Source: a bacterium UBP1_UBA4783
GTDB lineage: Bacteria > Krumholzibacteriota > Krumholzibacteriia > Krumholzibacteriales > Krumholzibacteriaceae
Assembly: GCA_002403075.1 (NCBI GenBank)
Contig: DHHB01000007.1
Location: forward strand, 2,201-66,200
Length of the DNA: 64,000 nt
Reading direction: 5' to 3'
Position numbers and translations under genes: made by a program. This document shows positions 9,307 to 19,947 of this stretch, one piece after another (the first letter of the stretch is position 1; each line of letters opens with the position of its first letter). The notes below the pieces were generated by a model. The model was not told the DNA's origin, did not search any database, and was given only the letters and a program-made list of their open reading frames with translations.

Positions 9307-10671
9307 TCAGCACGGACGGCGGCGGCGCATCGCCTCGGCCATGAGCACGGCGCCCTCGATCGAGTGCGATACGGGCACCTGGTTGAGTTGAAAACCCTCG
9401 ATGAGCATCCGGTACTTCTCGACGTGCGGCACGTACGCGACGAGCGGCTTGCCCTTCCTGCGATAGACCTGGCTCAGCCGCGCTCCCACGTCCGACGTGA
9501 CCTCGGGGAGGTACGGGAGCAGAAGCAGGAGGACGCAGTCGATCTCCGACATCTCGCTCAACTCCCCCGCGACGATCACGAAATCGTCGTCCGTCGCGCT
9601 CCCGGTGAGATCGATCGGATTGCCGAGAGAGGCGATCTGCTGGATGCTCGGCGTGAGCTTGGCGCGGATCGCCGCCTGCACCGGCGCGGGGATCCGCGGC
9701 ACGTCGAAGCCCGCCGCGGCGCACGCGTCGACCGCGACGACGCCGTGGCCGCCGCTGCCCGTCACGATGCCGATGTTGCCGCCGATCGACGTCGGATAGC
9801 AGCTCAGGGACTCGCAGAAGGAGACGAGCTCGAACTCGTTCCGCGCCTCGGCGATGCCGAACTGGCCGAGGACGGAGGAGGTCACCGCGTAGTCCCCGGC
9901 GATCGAGGCGGTGTGGCTCGCCGCCGCGCGCGTGCCGACTGCCGTCTTCCCCGATTTCATGACGATGACCGGCTTCGGGCACTCGCTCGCCTTGAGCACG
10001 AACTCGCGCCCCTCCCCGCGGTCGAACCCCTCGATGTAGAACGCGATGACGCTCGTCGCCTCGTCCGCGGCGAACCATTCGAGCAGATCGATCTCTCGGA
10101 TCAGCGCCTTGTTGCCGATGCCGACAGCGCACGAGAGCCCGATCCCCTGCCCCGCGAACTTCACCATCTGGTCGACGAGGATGCCGCCGCTTTGGCTCAC
10201 GATCGCGACCTTTCCCGGATCGGGCCTCACGAGCCGTTCGCTCGGCAGGAAGAACGTGTCGACGCGCTGCGAGAAGATCCCGAGGCAGTTCGGCCCGATG
10301 AACGGAAAATCCGCCTCCCGCGCGATCGCCGCGAGGCGGTCCTGCAGCTCGGTACGCCCGGTCTCCGCGAAGCCTCCCGACACGACGACCGCGCCGCCGA
10401 CCTTCGCGGCGACGCATTCCTCCATGACGGACGGCACGAGCTCGGCGCGCACCGCGATCACGGCGAGGTCGATCCGCTCGGGAATGTCCTTGATGCTCGG
10501 GAAAACCCGCGATTCCCGATGCATTCCGCCCCGCGGGTTGACGCCGAACGTCTTGACCGGATAGCGGAGATAGTTTTTGTGGAAGATGACGTTCGCCGGA
10601 TGCGAATCGTTCGTGAGAGAAAGTCCCACGACCGCCATCGTCTGCGGCTCGAAAAGCGCTTTGAAATCCAC
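9307..10671 (-). CDS. Acyl-CoA synthetase (ADP-forming), alpha subunit
   Basis: A 454-residue CoA-binding and succinyl-CoA-synthetase-like subunit. Seen: N-terminal CoA-binding Rossmann region (VVGLSLTNDSHPANVIF), FIGPNCLGIFS, VAIVSQSGGILVDQM, and the region SHTASIAGDYAV where the family's catalytic phosphohistidine lies (the His of SHTAS). The start is GTG 10671 with AAAGGA six bases upstream; an ATG nearby at 10678 is out of frame. It precedes the beta subunit on the same strand. Together they form the two-gene arrangement known from archaea and fermentative bacteria, where it conserves energy by making ATP from acyl-CoA. That fits the reduced-cofactor cycling suggested by the electron-transfer genes upstream, but a functional link is inference. 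Confidence 0.92.
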   Translation of the reverse strand: MDFKALFEPQTMAVVGLSLTNDSHPANVIFHKNYLRYPVKTFGVNPRGGMHRESRVFPSIKDIPERIDLAVIAVRAELVPSVMEECVAAKVGGAVVVSGGFAETGRTELQDRLAAIAREADFPFIGPNCLGIFSQRVDTFFLPSERLVRPDPGKVAIVSQSGGILVDQMVKFAGQGIGLSCAVGIGNKALIREIDLLEWFAADEATSVIAFYIEGFDRGEGREFVLKASECPKPVIVMKSGKTAVGTRAAASHTASIAGDYAVTSSVLGQFGIAEARNEFELVSFCESLSCYPTSIGGNIGIVTGSGGHGVVAVDACAAAGFDVPRIPAPVQAAIRAKLTPSIQQIASLGNPIDLTGSATDDDFVIVAGELSEMSEIDCVLLLLLPYLPEVTSDVGARLSQVYRRKGKPLVAYVPHVEKYRMLIEGFQLNQVPVSHSIEGAVLMAEAMRRRRPC

Positions 10672-10804
10672 CTCGCATCCTTTCGGGGGCCGCCGGGCGA
10701 CGCCGCGCGCCGAGCGGACATCGGGGATTAAATCATACCGCGGCGCGGCGCGCAAGGGCCGGGGCGGCGTCCCGGGTGCGGCCCGAGCGCGGCCCCTTCC
10801 TCCG

Positions 10805-11203
10805 TCAGAATTGCCGCCGGAGTCGGACGCGGGCGGGGGGCGGCTGCGGGCGCTTCTTCCAGTAGCTCGCCGCGCCCGCGTCGAGGGCCCTTTCGAGCGG
10901 ATCGCGCCGTGCGGCGCGGAACGCGAGGGCGATCGGGGTGACGACGAGGAAAAAGACGATCGAGAGCAGAAGCCGCGTGTTGAACCAGAGGAGCCCGCGG
11001 GCGACGACCGTCCAAACCCGATAGACGGGCCGGAGGAGGCGCGGGAGGAATATCGCCGCGAGCGCGAGCGCCCCCGCGATCCCGAGAAAGATCCCGAAAT
11101 GCGGATCGTGCCCCCGCCAGAGACGGACATGGCTCACGATCGCGAGCACCGTCGAGACGGCGAAGGCGAACTCCCTGATCTTCTTCGTTTCCTCTCTCGT
11201 CAT
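10805..11203 (-). CDS. SxtJ-like small membrane protein
   Basis: A 132-residue protein with about three hydrophobic segments (residues about 13-28, 35-55 and 70-95) and a basic tail. Its size, topology and position directly after a NodU/CmcH-type carbamoyltransferase match the SxtJ family, which accompanies such carbamoyltransferases in many bacteria and has no established biochemical role. ATG 11203 lies two bases after the upstream stop, so translation is likely coupled. Family assignment rests on context and hydropathy more than on motifs. Confidence 0.7.
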   Translation of the reverse strand: MTREETKKIREFAFAVSTVLAIVSHVRLWRGHDPHFGIFLGIAGALALAAIFLPRLLRPVYRVWTVVARGLLWFNTRLLLSIVFFLVVTPIALAFRAARRDPLERALDAGAASYWKKRPQPPPARVRLRRQF

Positions 11204-11205
11204 CG

Positions 11206-13019
11206 TCAATCGAGCGCGAACTCCGCCCTCCAGTCGGCCGTCTCTTCGAGCTTCGGCTGCAGCGCCTTGTCCAGCAGGAAGGGTCCCATCACGAGGTAAT
11301 CCATCTCCGTCCGCATGAAGCAGCGGTACGCGTCGTGCGGCGTACAGACGATAGGCTCCCCGCGGACGTTGAACGAGGTGTTGATGATCACGGCGCACCC
11401 GGTCCGCCTCCGAAACGCCTCGATCATGTCGTAGTAGCCCGGGTTGTCCTCGCGTCGCACCGTCTGGATGCGCGCGGAATAATCGACGTGGGTCACGGCG
11501 GGGATCTCCGAGCGCACGACGTCGAGCTTCCCGAGGCCTCGCGCGCGCTCGGCCTCCGGGCCGCAATCGACGCATTTGTCGCGCCGCACGCGCGCGGTGA
11601 GCAGCATGTACGGGCTCTCGCGGTCGAGATCGAAATACTCCGAGACGCGATCCTCGAGCACCGTCGGCGCGAACGGCCTGAACGACTCGCGGTACTTTAT
11701 CTTGAGATTCATGATCTTCTGCATCGCGGGCGAGCGCGCGTCGCCGACGATGCTCCGGCTCCCGAGCGCGCGGGGACCGAACTCCATCCGCCCCTGAAAC
11801 CACCCGACGACCGCTCCGGATTCGCAGAGCGCGGCGACCCGTTCGCCGATCTCCTCGCCGCCGAGCTTCTCGTGCGGATACGCGTTCTCCTTGAGATAGC
11901 TCTCGATCACCTCGTCCGGGAACGCGGGCCCGAGGTACGAGGCACGCTGCGAGTCGCGCCCCCCGCGGAGAACGCGAGGCTTGTCGTACCGCTCGTGCCA
12001 AACGAGAAGCGCCGCCCCGAGCGCCCCCCCCGCGTCCCCGGCCGCGGGCTGTATCCAGAGATCCTCGAACAGCCCCTCCCGCAGGATGCGGCCGTTGCCG
12101 ACGCAGTTGAGCGCCACGCCCCCCGCGAGGCACAGCCGCTTCATGCCGGTCTCCCGGTGCACGTGCCGGGCGATGCGGAGCATGATCTCCTCGGTGACCT
12201 CCTGAATCGAGCGCGCCATGTCCATCTCGCGCTGCGTGATCTCCGCCTCGCCCGCGCGCGGCGGCCCGCCGAAGAGATCGGCGAAACGCTTGTTGGTCAT
12301 CCTGAGACCCGCGCCGTAATCGAAGTATTTCATGTTGAGGCGGAAGGACCCGTCGTCCTTGAGATCGACGAGCTCGCGCAAGATGAGATCGACGTAGCGC
12401 GGCTCTCCGTACGGCGCGAGCCCCATGAGCTTGTACTCGCCCGAGTTGACCTTGAAGCCGGTGAAGTACGTGAACGCCGAGTAGAGGAGGCCGAGCGAAT
12501 GGGGAAACCGTATCTCCTCCCGCAGCTCGATCCGGTTGTCGCGCCCGACGCCCCAGCTCGTCGTCGTCCACTCGCCGACGCCGTCGAGGGTCACGATCGC
12601 GGCCTCGCGGAAGGGCGACGGGTAGAAGGCGGACGCGGCGTGCGACTCGTGGTGCTCGGCGAAGAGGATCTCCCCCTGGTATCCGAGCTCGTCCCGGATG
12701 ATCGACGGCACGAAGAGCTTCTCCCGGAGCCAGAGCGGCATCGAAGTGAAGAACGAACGGATCCCCCGCGGCGCGTAGGCGATGTACGTCTCGAGGATGC
12801 GCTCGAACTTGAGGAGCGGCTTGTCGTAGAAGACGACGGCGTCGAGGTCGGCGGCCACGATCCCTCCCTCGGCGAGGCAGTACCGGGCCGCGTGCCGCGG
12901 AAATTCGAAGTCGTGCTTCTTCCGCGTGAAGCGCTCCTCCTGCGCCGCGGCGACGATCTCGCCGTCGACGACGAGCGCCGCGGCGCTGTCGTGGTAGAAG
13001 GCCGAGATGCCGAGTATTC

Positions 13020-13035
<16 letters not shown>
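11206..13035 (-). CDS. NodU/CmcH-family O-carbamoyltransferase
   Basis: A 609-residue carbamoyltransferase of the NodU/CmcH/TobZ type, which uses carbamoyl phosphate and ATP to carbamoylate hydroxyls of sugars or small molecules. Seen: N-terminal RILGISAFYHDSAAALV, the metal-binding FAEHHESHAASAFY, CLAGGVALNCVGNGRI, and the C-terminal FGPRALGSRSIVGDAR, all diagnostic, at normal length. No ATG lies in frame near the N-terminus; GTG 13035 (reading MAEKVRILG) is the best start and lies inside the last 16 bases of the upstream peptidase gene. Partner genes are the S9 peptidase upstream and the SxtJ-like gene downstream. The acceptor is unknown, possibly a surface glycan or a secreted metabolite. 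Confidence 0.93.
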
Positions 13036-15122
<2,087 letters not shown>

Positions 15123-15322
15123 GCGGCTCCTTTCCGTGAATTTTTCCGTTTCGAGACCTCGAGTATCCGACCGCTCCCCTTCGCCGTTCGAGGATCGAAA
15201 GAGCCGCGGCGCGGAGACACGTATTCTACATCGAAACACCGCGGCATTGAAAGAGCTTTGCGCGGACGGCGGAAACGGCTCAGACCCCTTCCGGCCAGCG
15301 CCGTCGCGATCGAAAAGCGCGC

Positions 15323-15354
15323 TTGCCATCGCCCGGAGATTGCGCTACTACAAT
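15323..15354 (+). promoter_or_regulatory. Possible sigma-70 promoter of the macro-domain gene
   Basis: TTGCCA at 15323-15328 and TACAAT at 15349-15354 lie just upstream of the macro-domain gene. The spacer is 20 bases, longer than ideal; TACTAC at 15346 would give 17. Weak support. Confidence 0.3.
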
Positions 15355-15386
15355 GCCGACGAACGATCGAGCACGGAGGAGCTGAA

Positions 15387-16172
15387 ATGACCAATAACGA
15401 GCAAGAATCGCGCGAGGAGCGCCGCGCGAAGTTCATCGAAACGCTCAAGCGCCGGCAGGTGCTCGCGCTCACGGAGCCGCTCGAGCAGAAGCTCTCCGCA
15501 TACCGCGCGGGAAAGCTTTCGGCCGAGGATCTCTTCAAGGCGCTGCACTGGCTTTCCGGCCAGAGCGAGAAGGTCCTCAAGCGCTACCGCAACCGTCCCG
15601 AGGTCGTTCTCGCCGAGATCGCCATGGACGAAAACAAGTTCACGACCGATATCGGCGACATCGGCGTCAAGGCGCGTCTCGGCGACGTTACGGCGCTCTT
15701 CGCCGACGCGATCGTGAATCCTGCCGATCCGCGAGGCGTCATGGCGGCCGGCGTCGCCGCGGCCATCAAGGCGGCGGGCGGAGGCGAGATCGAGAAAGAG
15801 GCGGTCGCCCGCTCGCCCATCTCGATCGGGAAGGCGGTCGCGACGACCGCGGGAACGCTCCCGATCCTCTACGTCATCCACGTCGCCGTCGCCTCGGAGC
15901 CGGGAGGCGCGAGCTCGCCTGAGAACGTTCGCGTCGCCGCGGCGGCCGCTCTCGCCCTCGCCGAGGAGCTCGGCGTCGAATCGGTCGCGATCCCCGCTCT
16001 CGGCACGGGGGCCGGGAAGGTGCCGATGGAGGACGCCGCCGCGGCCGTCGTCGAAGCGATCGCCGCCCACGAGCCGAAACGCCTCGCCGACGTCACCCTC
16101 GTCGCGCGCGACGAAGAGACGGTCGCGGCGTTCGTCGCGGCGCTCGAACGCTACGAGGAAAAGCACGCGTAA
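15387..16172 (+). CDS. Macro domain protein with helical N-terminal extension
   Basis: A 261-residue protein. Residues about 90-255 form a macro domain, the fold that binds ADP-ribose or hydrolyses its esters: ADAIVNPADPRGVMAAGVAA followed by IKAAGG and EKEA, then the second strand region ILYVIHVAVA and IPALGTGAGKVP. The first 90 residues are charged and helical (EERRAKFIETLKRRQVLALT) and not recognised. The start ATG 15387 has GGAGGAGC just upstream. Neighbours face away or converge, so it is probably monocistronic. It could be a de-ADP-ribosylase or an O-acetyl-ADP-ribose deacetylase; the sequence does not decide. Confidence 0.85.
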   Translation: MTNNEQESREERRAKFIETLKRRQVLALTEPLEQKLSAYRAGKLSAEDLFKALHWLSGQSEKVLKRYRNRPEVVLAEIAMDENKFTTDIGDIGVKARLGDVTALFADAIVNPADPRGVMAAGVAAAIKAAGGGEIEKEAVARSPISIGKAVATTAGTLPILYVIHVAVASEPGGASSPENVRVAAAAALALAEELGVESVAIPALGTGAGKVPMEDAAAAVVEAIAAHEPKRLADVTLVARDEETVAAFVAALERYEEKHA

Positions 16173-16207
16173 AAAAGCGGCCGGCGGGTCGCGCCCGCCG
16201 GCCGCTT
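16171..16207 (-). terminator. Rho-independent terminator of the deformylase gene
   Basis: A perfect 13-bp GC-rich stem (16176-16188 with 16194-16206) around a 5-base loop. Read on the minus strand it is followed by a run of six T, so it ends transcription coming from the peptide deformylase gene. On the plus strand only two T follow. Confidence 0.85.
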
Positions 16208-16229
16208 GAACTGTTCGCCGTTTCGAAAG

Positions 16230-16730
16230 CTACTTCCCCTCGGGCCGCTCGCTCCGCAGCGAAAAGCTCTTGTTCGTGATCGCCTGCTGGGTCGCGAGAA
16301 TCCCCTTCAGGTGATCGATTTCGTGCTGCATGAGCGCGGCGAGCTTCCCCTCGAGGTACATGCTCTGCTTCCGCCAGCTCGTGTCGCGGTAGATGACCTT
16401 GCACCGGCGATAGCGCTTCACCTTGACCATGAGGTCGGGGAAGCTCATGCAGTCGTCCCACACCTCGACCTTGCGACGGCTGCGCAGCTTGATGACGGGA
16501 TTGATGAGCACGATGGGCTGGTTCACGTGCATGTACACGATCCGCTTGAAAACGCCGATCTGAGGCGCCGCGATGGCGCGCCCCCATCCGTACTCGTCCC
16601 GGAAATCGAGGAGCGTGTCCTTCAGGTCCTCGAAGACCGGCTCGAGCTTTTCGAGCTCGTCGCGCTCGACCTTTTCCGACTCCTTGTAGAGCAGGGAGTT
16701 TCCCAGCAGGAGTATGTCGCGCACCGCCAT
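16230..16730 (-). CDS. def: Peptide deformylase family protein, divergent
   Basis: A 166-residue metalloprotein of the peptide deformylase family, which removes the N-formyl group from nascent proteins. The three family motifs are present but altered: GRAIAAPQIG for GxGLAAxQxG, DDCMSFP for EGCLSxP (metal-ligand Cys94), and QHEIDHLKG with His136, Glu137 and His140. All metal ligands and the catalytic Glu are kept, so activity is likely. The substitution of the usual Glu-Gly before the Cys resembles secondary deformylases of uncertain substrate. It starts four bases after the PurF-like stop, suggesting co-translation, and ends at a strong terminator. Whether the genome has a canonical second copy cannot be seen. 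Confidence 0.88.
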   Translation of the reverse strand: MAVRDILLLGNSLLYKESEKVERDELEKLEPVFEDLKDTLLDFRDEYGWGRAIAAPQIGVFKRIVYMHVNQPIVLINPVIKLRSRRKVEVWDDCMSFPDLMVKVKRYRRCKVIYRDTSWRKQSMYLEGKLAALMQHEIDHLKGILATQQAITNKSFSLRSERPEGK

Positions 16731-16734
16731 GTCG

Positions 16735-18216
16735 TCACCTCTCCGCCGCGGCCGGTTCCATCGTTCGTGACGCGGGGGGCTGCTCCTCGCGGCGCTCCTC
16801 GGGCCGTTTCCAAGGCGCCGGGTATGCCCCCGTCCAGCAGTAGAGACAGAGCCGTTCCTTGGGGAGGCCGATCGCCGCGACCATATCCTCGAGGGTCTGG
16901 TAGCGAAGCGACGTCACCTCGAGATCGCGCGCGATCCACTCGACCATCCGCCGGTACCGGTCCGTTCGATGATCGACGTACGCCGACACGTCCTCGACGT
17001 CGTGCCCCTCGAGGTCGCGGATCGCGCGCCGCGCGGCGAGCTCGTCGAGACTCCGCGTCGAGAGGTTGAACCGGCACGGATACATGAGCGGCGGGCATGC
17101 GGGCCGCGCGTGCACCTCGCGGGCGCCCCCCTCCCAGAGCTTTCGCACGGTGTAGTTCTTGAGCTGGGTGCCCCGCACGATCGAATCCTCGCAGACGACG
17201 ATCCGGTTCCCCCGGATGATCTCCTCGTTCGGGATGAGCTTCATCTTGGCGACGAGATCGCGCGTCTCCTGCGAGGGGGGCGTGTAGCTGCGTCCGTAGC
17301 CCGGCGTATACTTGACGAGGGGGCGGCGAAACGGTTTTCCCGACTCGATCGCGTAGCCGAGCGCGTGGCCGATCCCCGAATCGGGGATGCCGGAAACGAG
17401 ATCGACTTCGATGTCGCGGTCGCGCCGCGCGAGCGCCGCGCCGCTGCGCTCCCGAACGACCTCGACGTTTATCCCCTCGTAGCTCGAGGTCGGGAAGCCG
17501 GTGTAGATCCAGAGAAAGGCGCAGGTGTTGTTCGTCTCGGCGCCCCGGCGCACCTGCGTGAGCCCGCTCTCCGTGAGGAGCACGATCTCGCCGGGCTCGA
17601 GGTACTTCTCGACGCGGAATCCGAGGTTGAGAAAAGCGCTCGTCTCCGTCGCGACGGCCCATGCGCCCTCGCGTCGGCCGATCGCGAGCGAGAAGTAGCC
17701 GAGGCGGTCTCGCGCGGCGTAGACGCCGTCCTCGTGGAGAAGCATCAGCGAGCACGAGCCGTCGATCGACTCGAACATGCGGTCGATGCCGTCGGCGATG
17801 CTCGATCCGCGCGTGATGAGCTTCGCGACGAGCTCGGTGAGGTTGACGTTGCCTCCCGCGCCGAACTCGCTGAAGGAGCCGCCGGCAGCGAGATAATCGT
17901 CCGCGAGGGCGCGGGCGTTGTCGATGAAGCCGTCCGTGGCGATGCAGAACGGGCCGAAGCGGGAGCGGATGTAGATCGGCTGCTCGTCGAGGGCGCTGAT
18001 GACGCCGATCCCCTTCGTGCCGCGAAGACGCGCCCGGTCGTCGTGGAACTTCGACTTGAACTGGCTCTGGCCGATGTTGTGGATCTGCCGGACGAAATCC
18101 TCCCCGTACACGGCGAGGCCGCCGAACTGCGTTCCGAGGTGCGAATGATAATCGGTTCCGTAGAAGAGAACGTCCGAACAATCGGTTTTGGAAACAACTC
18201 CGAAAAGCCCGCTCAC
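16735..18216 (-). CDS. Amidophosphoribosyltransferase (PurF)-like protein lacking the nucleophile Cys
   Basis: A 493-residue protein with the PurF layout: class-II glutamine amidotransferase domain (about 1-230) and a phosphoribosyltransferase domain with the PRPP loop VVCEDSIVRGTQ (near 320). True PurF begins, after processing, with a nucleophilic Cys and has a QHRGQxSAG motif. Here the N-terminus reads MSGLFGVVSKTDC and the second motif is replaced by HSHLGTQFGGLA, so hydrolysis of glutamine by the normal route is unlikely. Similar Cys-less paralogues with the same YGTDYHSHLGT-type motif are known in Bacteroidota and Firmicutes and are often misnamed PurF. The start is GTG 18216 with GGAGGA upstream. 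It may use ammonia or have a different role. It is followed four bases later by the deformylase gene. Confidence 0.85.
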   Translation of the reverse strand: MSGLFGVVSKTDCSDVLFYGTDYHSHLGTQFGGLAVYGEDFVRQIHNIGQSQFKSKFHDDRARLRGTKGIGVISALDEQPIYIRSRFGPFCIATDGFIDNARALADDYLAAGGSFSEFGAGGNVNLTELVAKLITRGSSIADGIDRMFESIDGSCSLMLLHEDGVYAARDRLGYFSLAIGRREGAWAVATETSAFLNLGFRVEKYLEPGEIVLLTESGLTQVRRGAETNNTCAFLWIYTGFPTSSYEGINVEVVRERSGAALARRDRDIEVDLVSGIPDSGIGHALGYAIESGKPFRRPLVKYTPGYGRSYTPPSQETRDLVAKMKLIPNEEIIRGNRIVVCEDSIVRGTQLKNYTVRKLWEGGAREVHARPACPPLMYPCRFNLSTRSLDELAARRAIRDLEGHDVEDVSAYVDHRTDRYRRMVEWIARDLEVTSLRYQTLEDMVAAIGLPKERLCLYCWTGAYPAPWKRPEERREEQPPASRTMEPAAAER

Positions 18217-18275
18217 GATGTTCCTCCAGTTGTGCGGAAGTGTGGGTGCGGGCGCGAAGCGCCGGCTACCCGCAC

Positions 18276-18304
18276 ATCATAGCGATTCGAGGCGCCGGGC
18301 TCAA
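18276..18304 (-). promoter_or_regulatory. Sigma-70 promoter of the PurF-like/deformylase unit
   Basis: On the minus strand TTGAGC (18304-18299), a 17-base spacer and TATGAT (18281-18276) give a good vegetative promoter. The predicted start near 18269 leaves a leader of about 50 bases before GTG 18216. Confidence 0.55.
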
Positions 18305-18396
18305 CGATAAATAATGCTTGTTGCGGCGAAAATCGAGCCTGTAGAGTGGTCGCCGGCGCCGGGACGTCGGCGGAGACGCCCCGGCGGCATCGAACC

Positions 18397-19947
18397 ATGT
18401 GGAAAACGATTGAAACGAAAAGCGGCGACGCCGCTTGCGCTCTTCCCGCGCGGGACTTCCCGCCGCGGCGGACGATCTATCTCGCGCTCCTCTTCCTCTG
18501 CCTTCTCTCGTATAGAGGCGTTCTCGACAACTGGCTCTTCAACGACGACCTCTCGTGGCTCCGCGCCGCGCGGCTCGAGATGGCGCCCGGGAACCTTCTC
18601 ACGTACCGCGTCGTCGACTTCTTCCGTCCGCTCGTGAACCTCTCGTTCTGGCTCATGGAAAAGGCCTCGCCGGGGAACGTCGCGCTGCACTACGGTTTCA
18701 ACGTCGTTCTCCACGCGCTCTGCACGATCCTCTACTTCCATCTTCTCGCGAAGCTCCTCGGAAGCGTCCGCGTCGCCTTCGCGGCGGCGGCGCTCTTCGC
18801 CGTCACGAGCGTGCACGCGGCTGCGGTATTCTGGATCAGCGCCCGGACGACGCTCCTCTCGACGGCGTTCCTGCTCGCCGCCCTCCTCGCGCTCCTCTCG
18901 AAGCGGCGCGCGGGGCCCCTCCGCGCCGCCGGAGCGTGCGCCCTCTACGGCCTCGCGCTCGCGTCGAAGGAAGAGGCGATCGCGGGGCTCCTCCTCGTCT
19001 CTCTCGTCTGGGCGCTCGCGCGCGGGAGAACGGACGGACCGCGGATCGACGGCCGGGCGCTCGCTGCGCTCGCCGCGGTCTCGGCCCTGTATCTCCTCCT
19101 GCGCCACGCCTTCATGGGCGGATTCTTCAGGGAAAACTGGGGGCCCGGCGCCCACGCCCTCCGGAACGTCGCGGGCGGATTTCTCTATCAGCTCTATCCG
19201 TGGCCCTTCTTCTCCCTGCTCCATCCCGCGGGCACGAATATCCCCGAGCCCGCAGGAGCCCTCATGCCGGAGATCCTCGCCGTGCCGCTCGCCGCGCTCC
19301 TCGTCCTCGCTGGCCGCGCAGCGCGCAGATCGTTCGCCATGAACGTCGCCGTGGCGTGGGGGTTTCTCGCGCTCGCGCCGGCGGCCCTCTTCCGCTACCG
19401 TTTCTTCTCGACGGTCTCGTTCAGCCAGAGCCGCTACTACTACCTCTCGTCGGCCGGAACCGCGCTCGCCGTCGTCATCCTCCTCTCGATGATCTGGCGC
19501 GGACGTTCGCGTGCGCGGCAGGCGCTCGCCGGGGCCCTGTTCCTCTTCATCGCGGCGGGATACGTGGAGCGAACGCACCGCCTCGAACGCAAGTGGGACG
19601 AGTTCACGGGGTATTACCGCGAGATCGTCGCCGCGGTCGTCGAGGAGAGCGACGCGCGACCCGACGCGAAGACCATCGCGGTCGAGAATCCGCCGATGGC
19701 GTTCGACTATCTCGCCGACGCGATCGTTCTCGAGCGCCCGGACCGGACCGTCGTCGCCGCAGCGTCCCGGGAGGAGGCCGAGAAGCACGCGCCGTGCCTC
19801 TACATATCGTATTCGGGGGAGTCGCCGAAGGTCATGCGCGTCGAGAGGATCGACCGGCCGGCCGGAGCCGGCGGGGCGGGCGGCGACAGGAGCGGCGGCG
19901 AGAGCGGCGAAGCGGGCGCCGCCGGGGGAGGCGGAGCGTCTCCATGA
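18397..19947 (+). CDS. Polytopic GT-C-like membrane protein
   Basis: A 516-residue integral membrane protein with ten or more hydrophobic segments from about residue 25 to 410 and a soluble C-terminal part of about 100 residues rich in Gly, Ala and Glu. An acidic Asp-Asp pair in the first extracytoplasmic loop (NWLFNDDLSWLR) after the first membrane segment, then a FRPLVNLSFWL helix, resembles GT-C glycosyltransferases of the dolichyl-phosphate-mannose-dependent type. No exact family is recognised. ATG 18397 is preferred to an upstream GTG because the extra residues look non-coding. Its stop overlaps the next start (ATGA) preceded by a strong ribosome site, so it is coupled to the pseudouridine synthase. 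Confidence 0.75.
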   Translation: MWKTIETKSGDAACALPARDFPPRRTIYLALLFLCLLSYRGVLDNWLFNDDLSWLRAARLEMAPGNLLTYRVVDFFRPLVNLSFWLMEKASPGNVALHYGFNVVLHALCTILYFHLLAKLLGSVRVAFAAAALFAVTSVHAAAVFWISARTTLLSTAFLLAALLALLSKRRAGPLRAAGACALYGLALASKEEAIAGLLLVSLVWALARGRTDGPRIDGRALAALAAVSALYLLLRHAFMGGFFRENWGPGAHALRNVAGGFLYQLYPWPFFSLLHPAGTNIPEPAGALMPEILAVPLAALLVLAGRAARRSFAMNVAVAWGFLALAPAALFRYRFFSTVSFSQSRYYYLSSAGTALAVVILLSMIWRGRSRARQALAGALFLFIAAGYVERTHRLERKWDEFTGYYREIVAAVVEESDARPDAKTIAVENPPMAFDYLADAIVLERPDRTVVAAASREEAEKHAPCLYISYSGESPKVMRVERIDRPAGAGGAGGDRSGGESGEAGAAGGGGASP

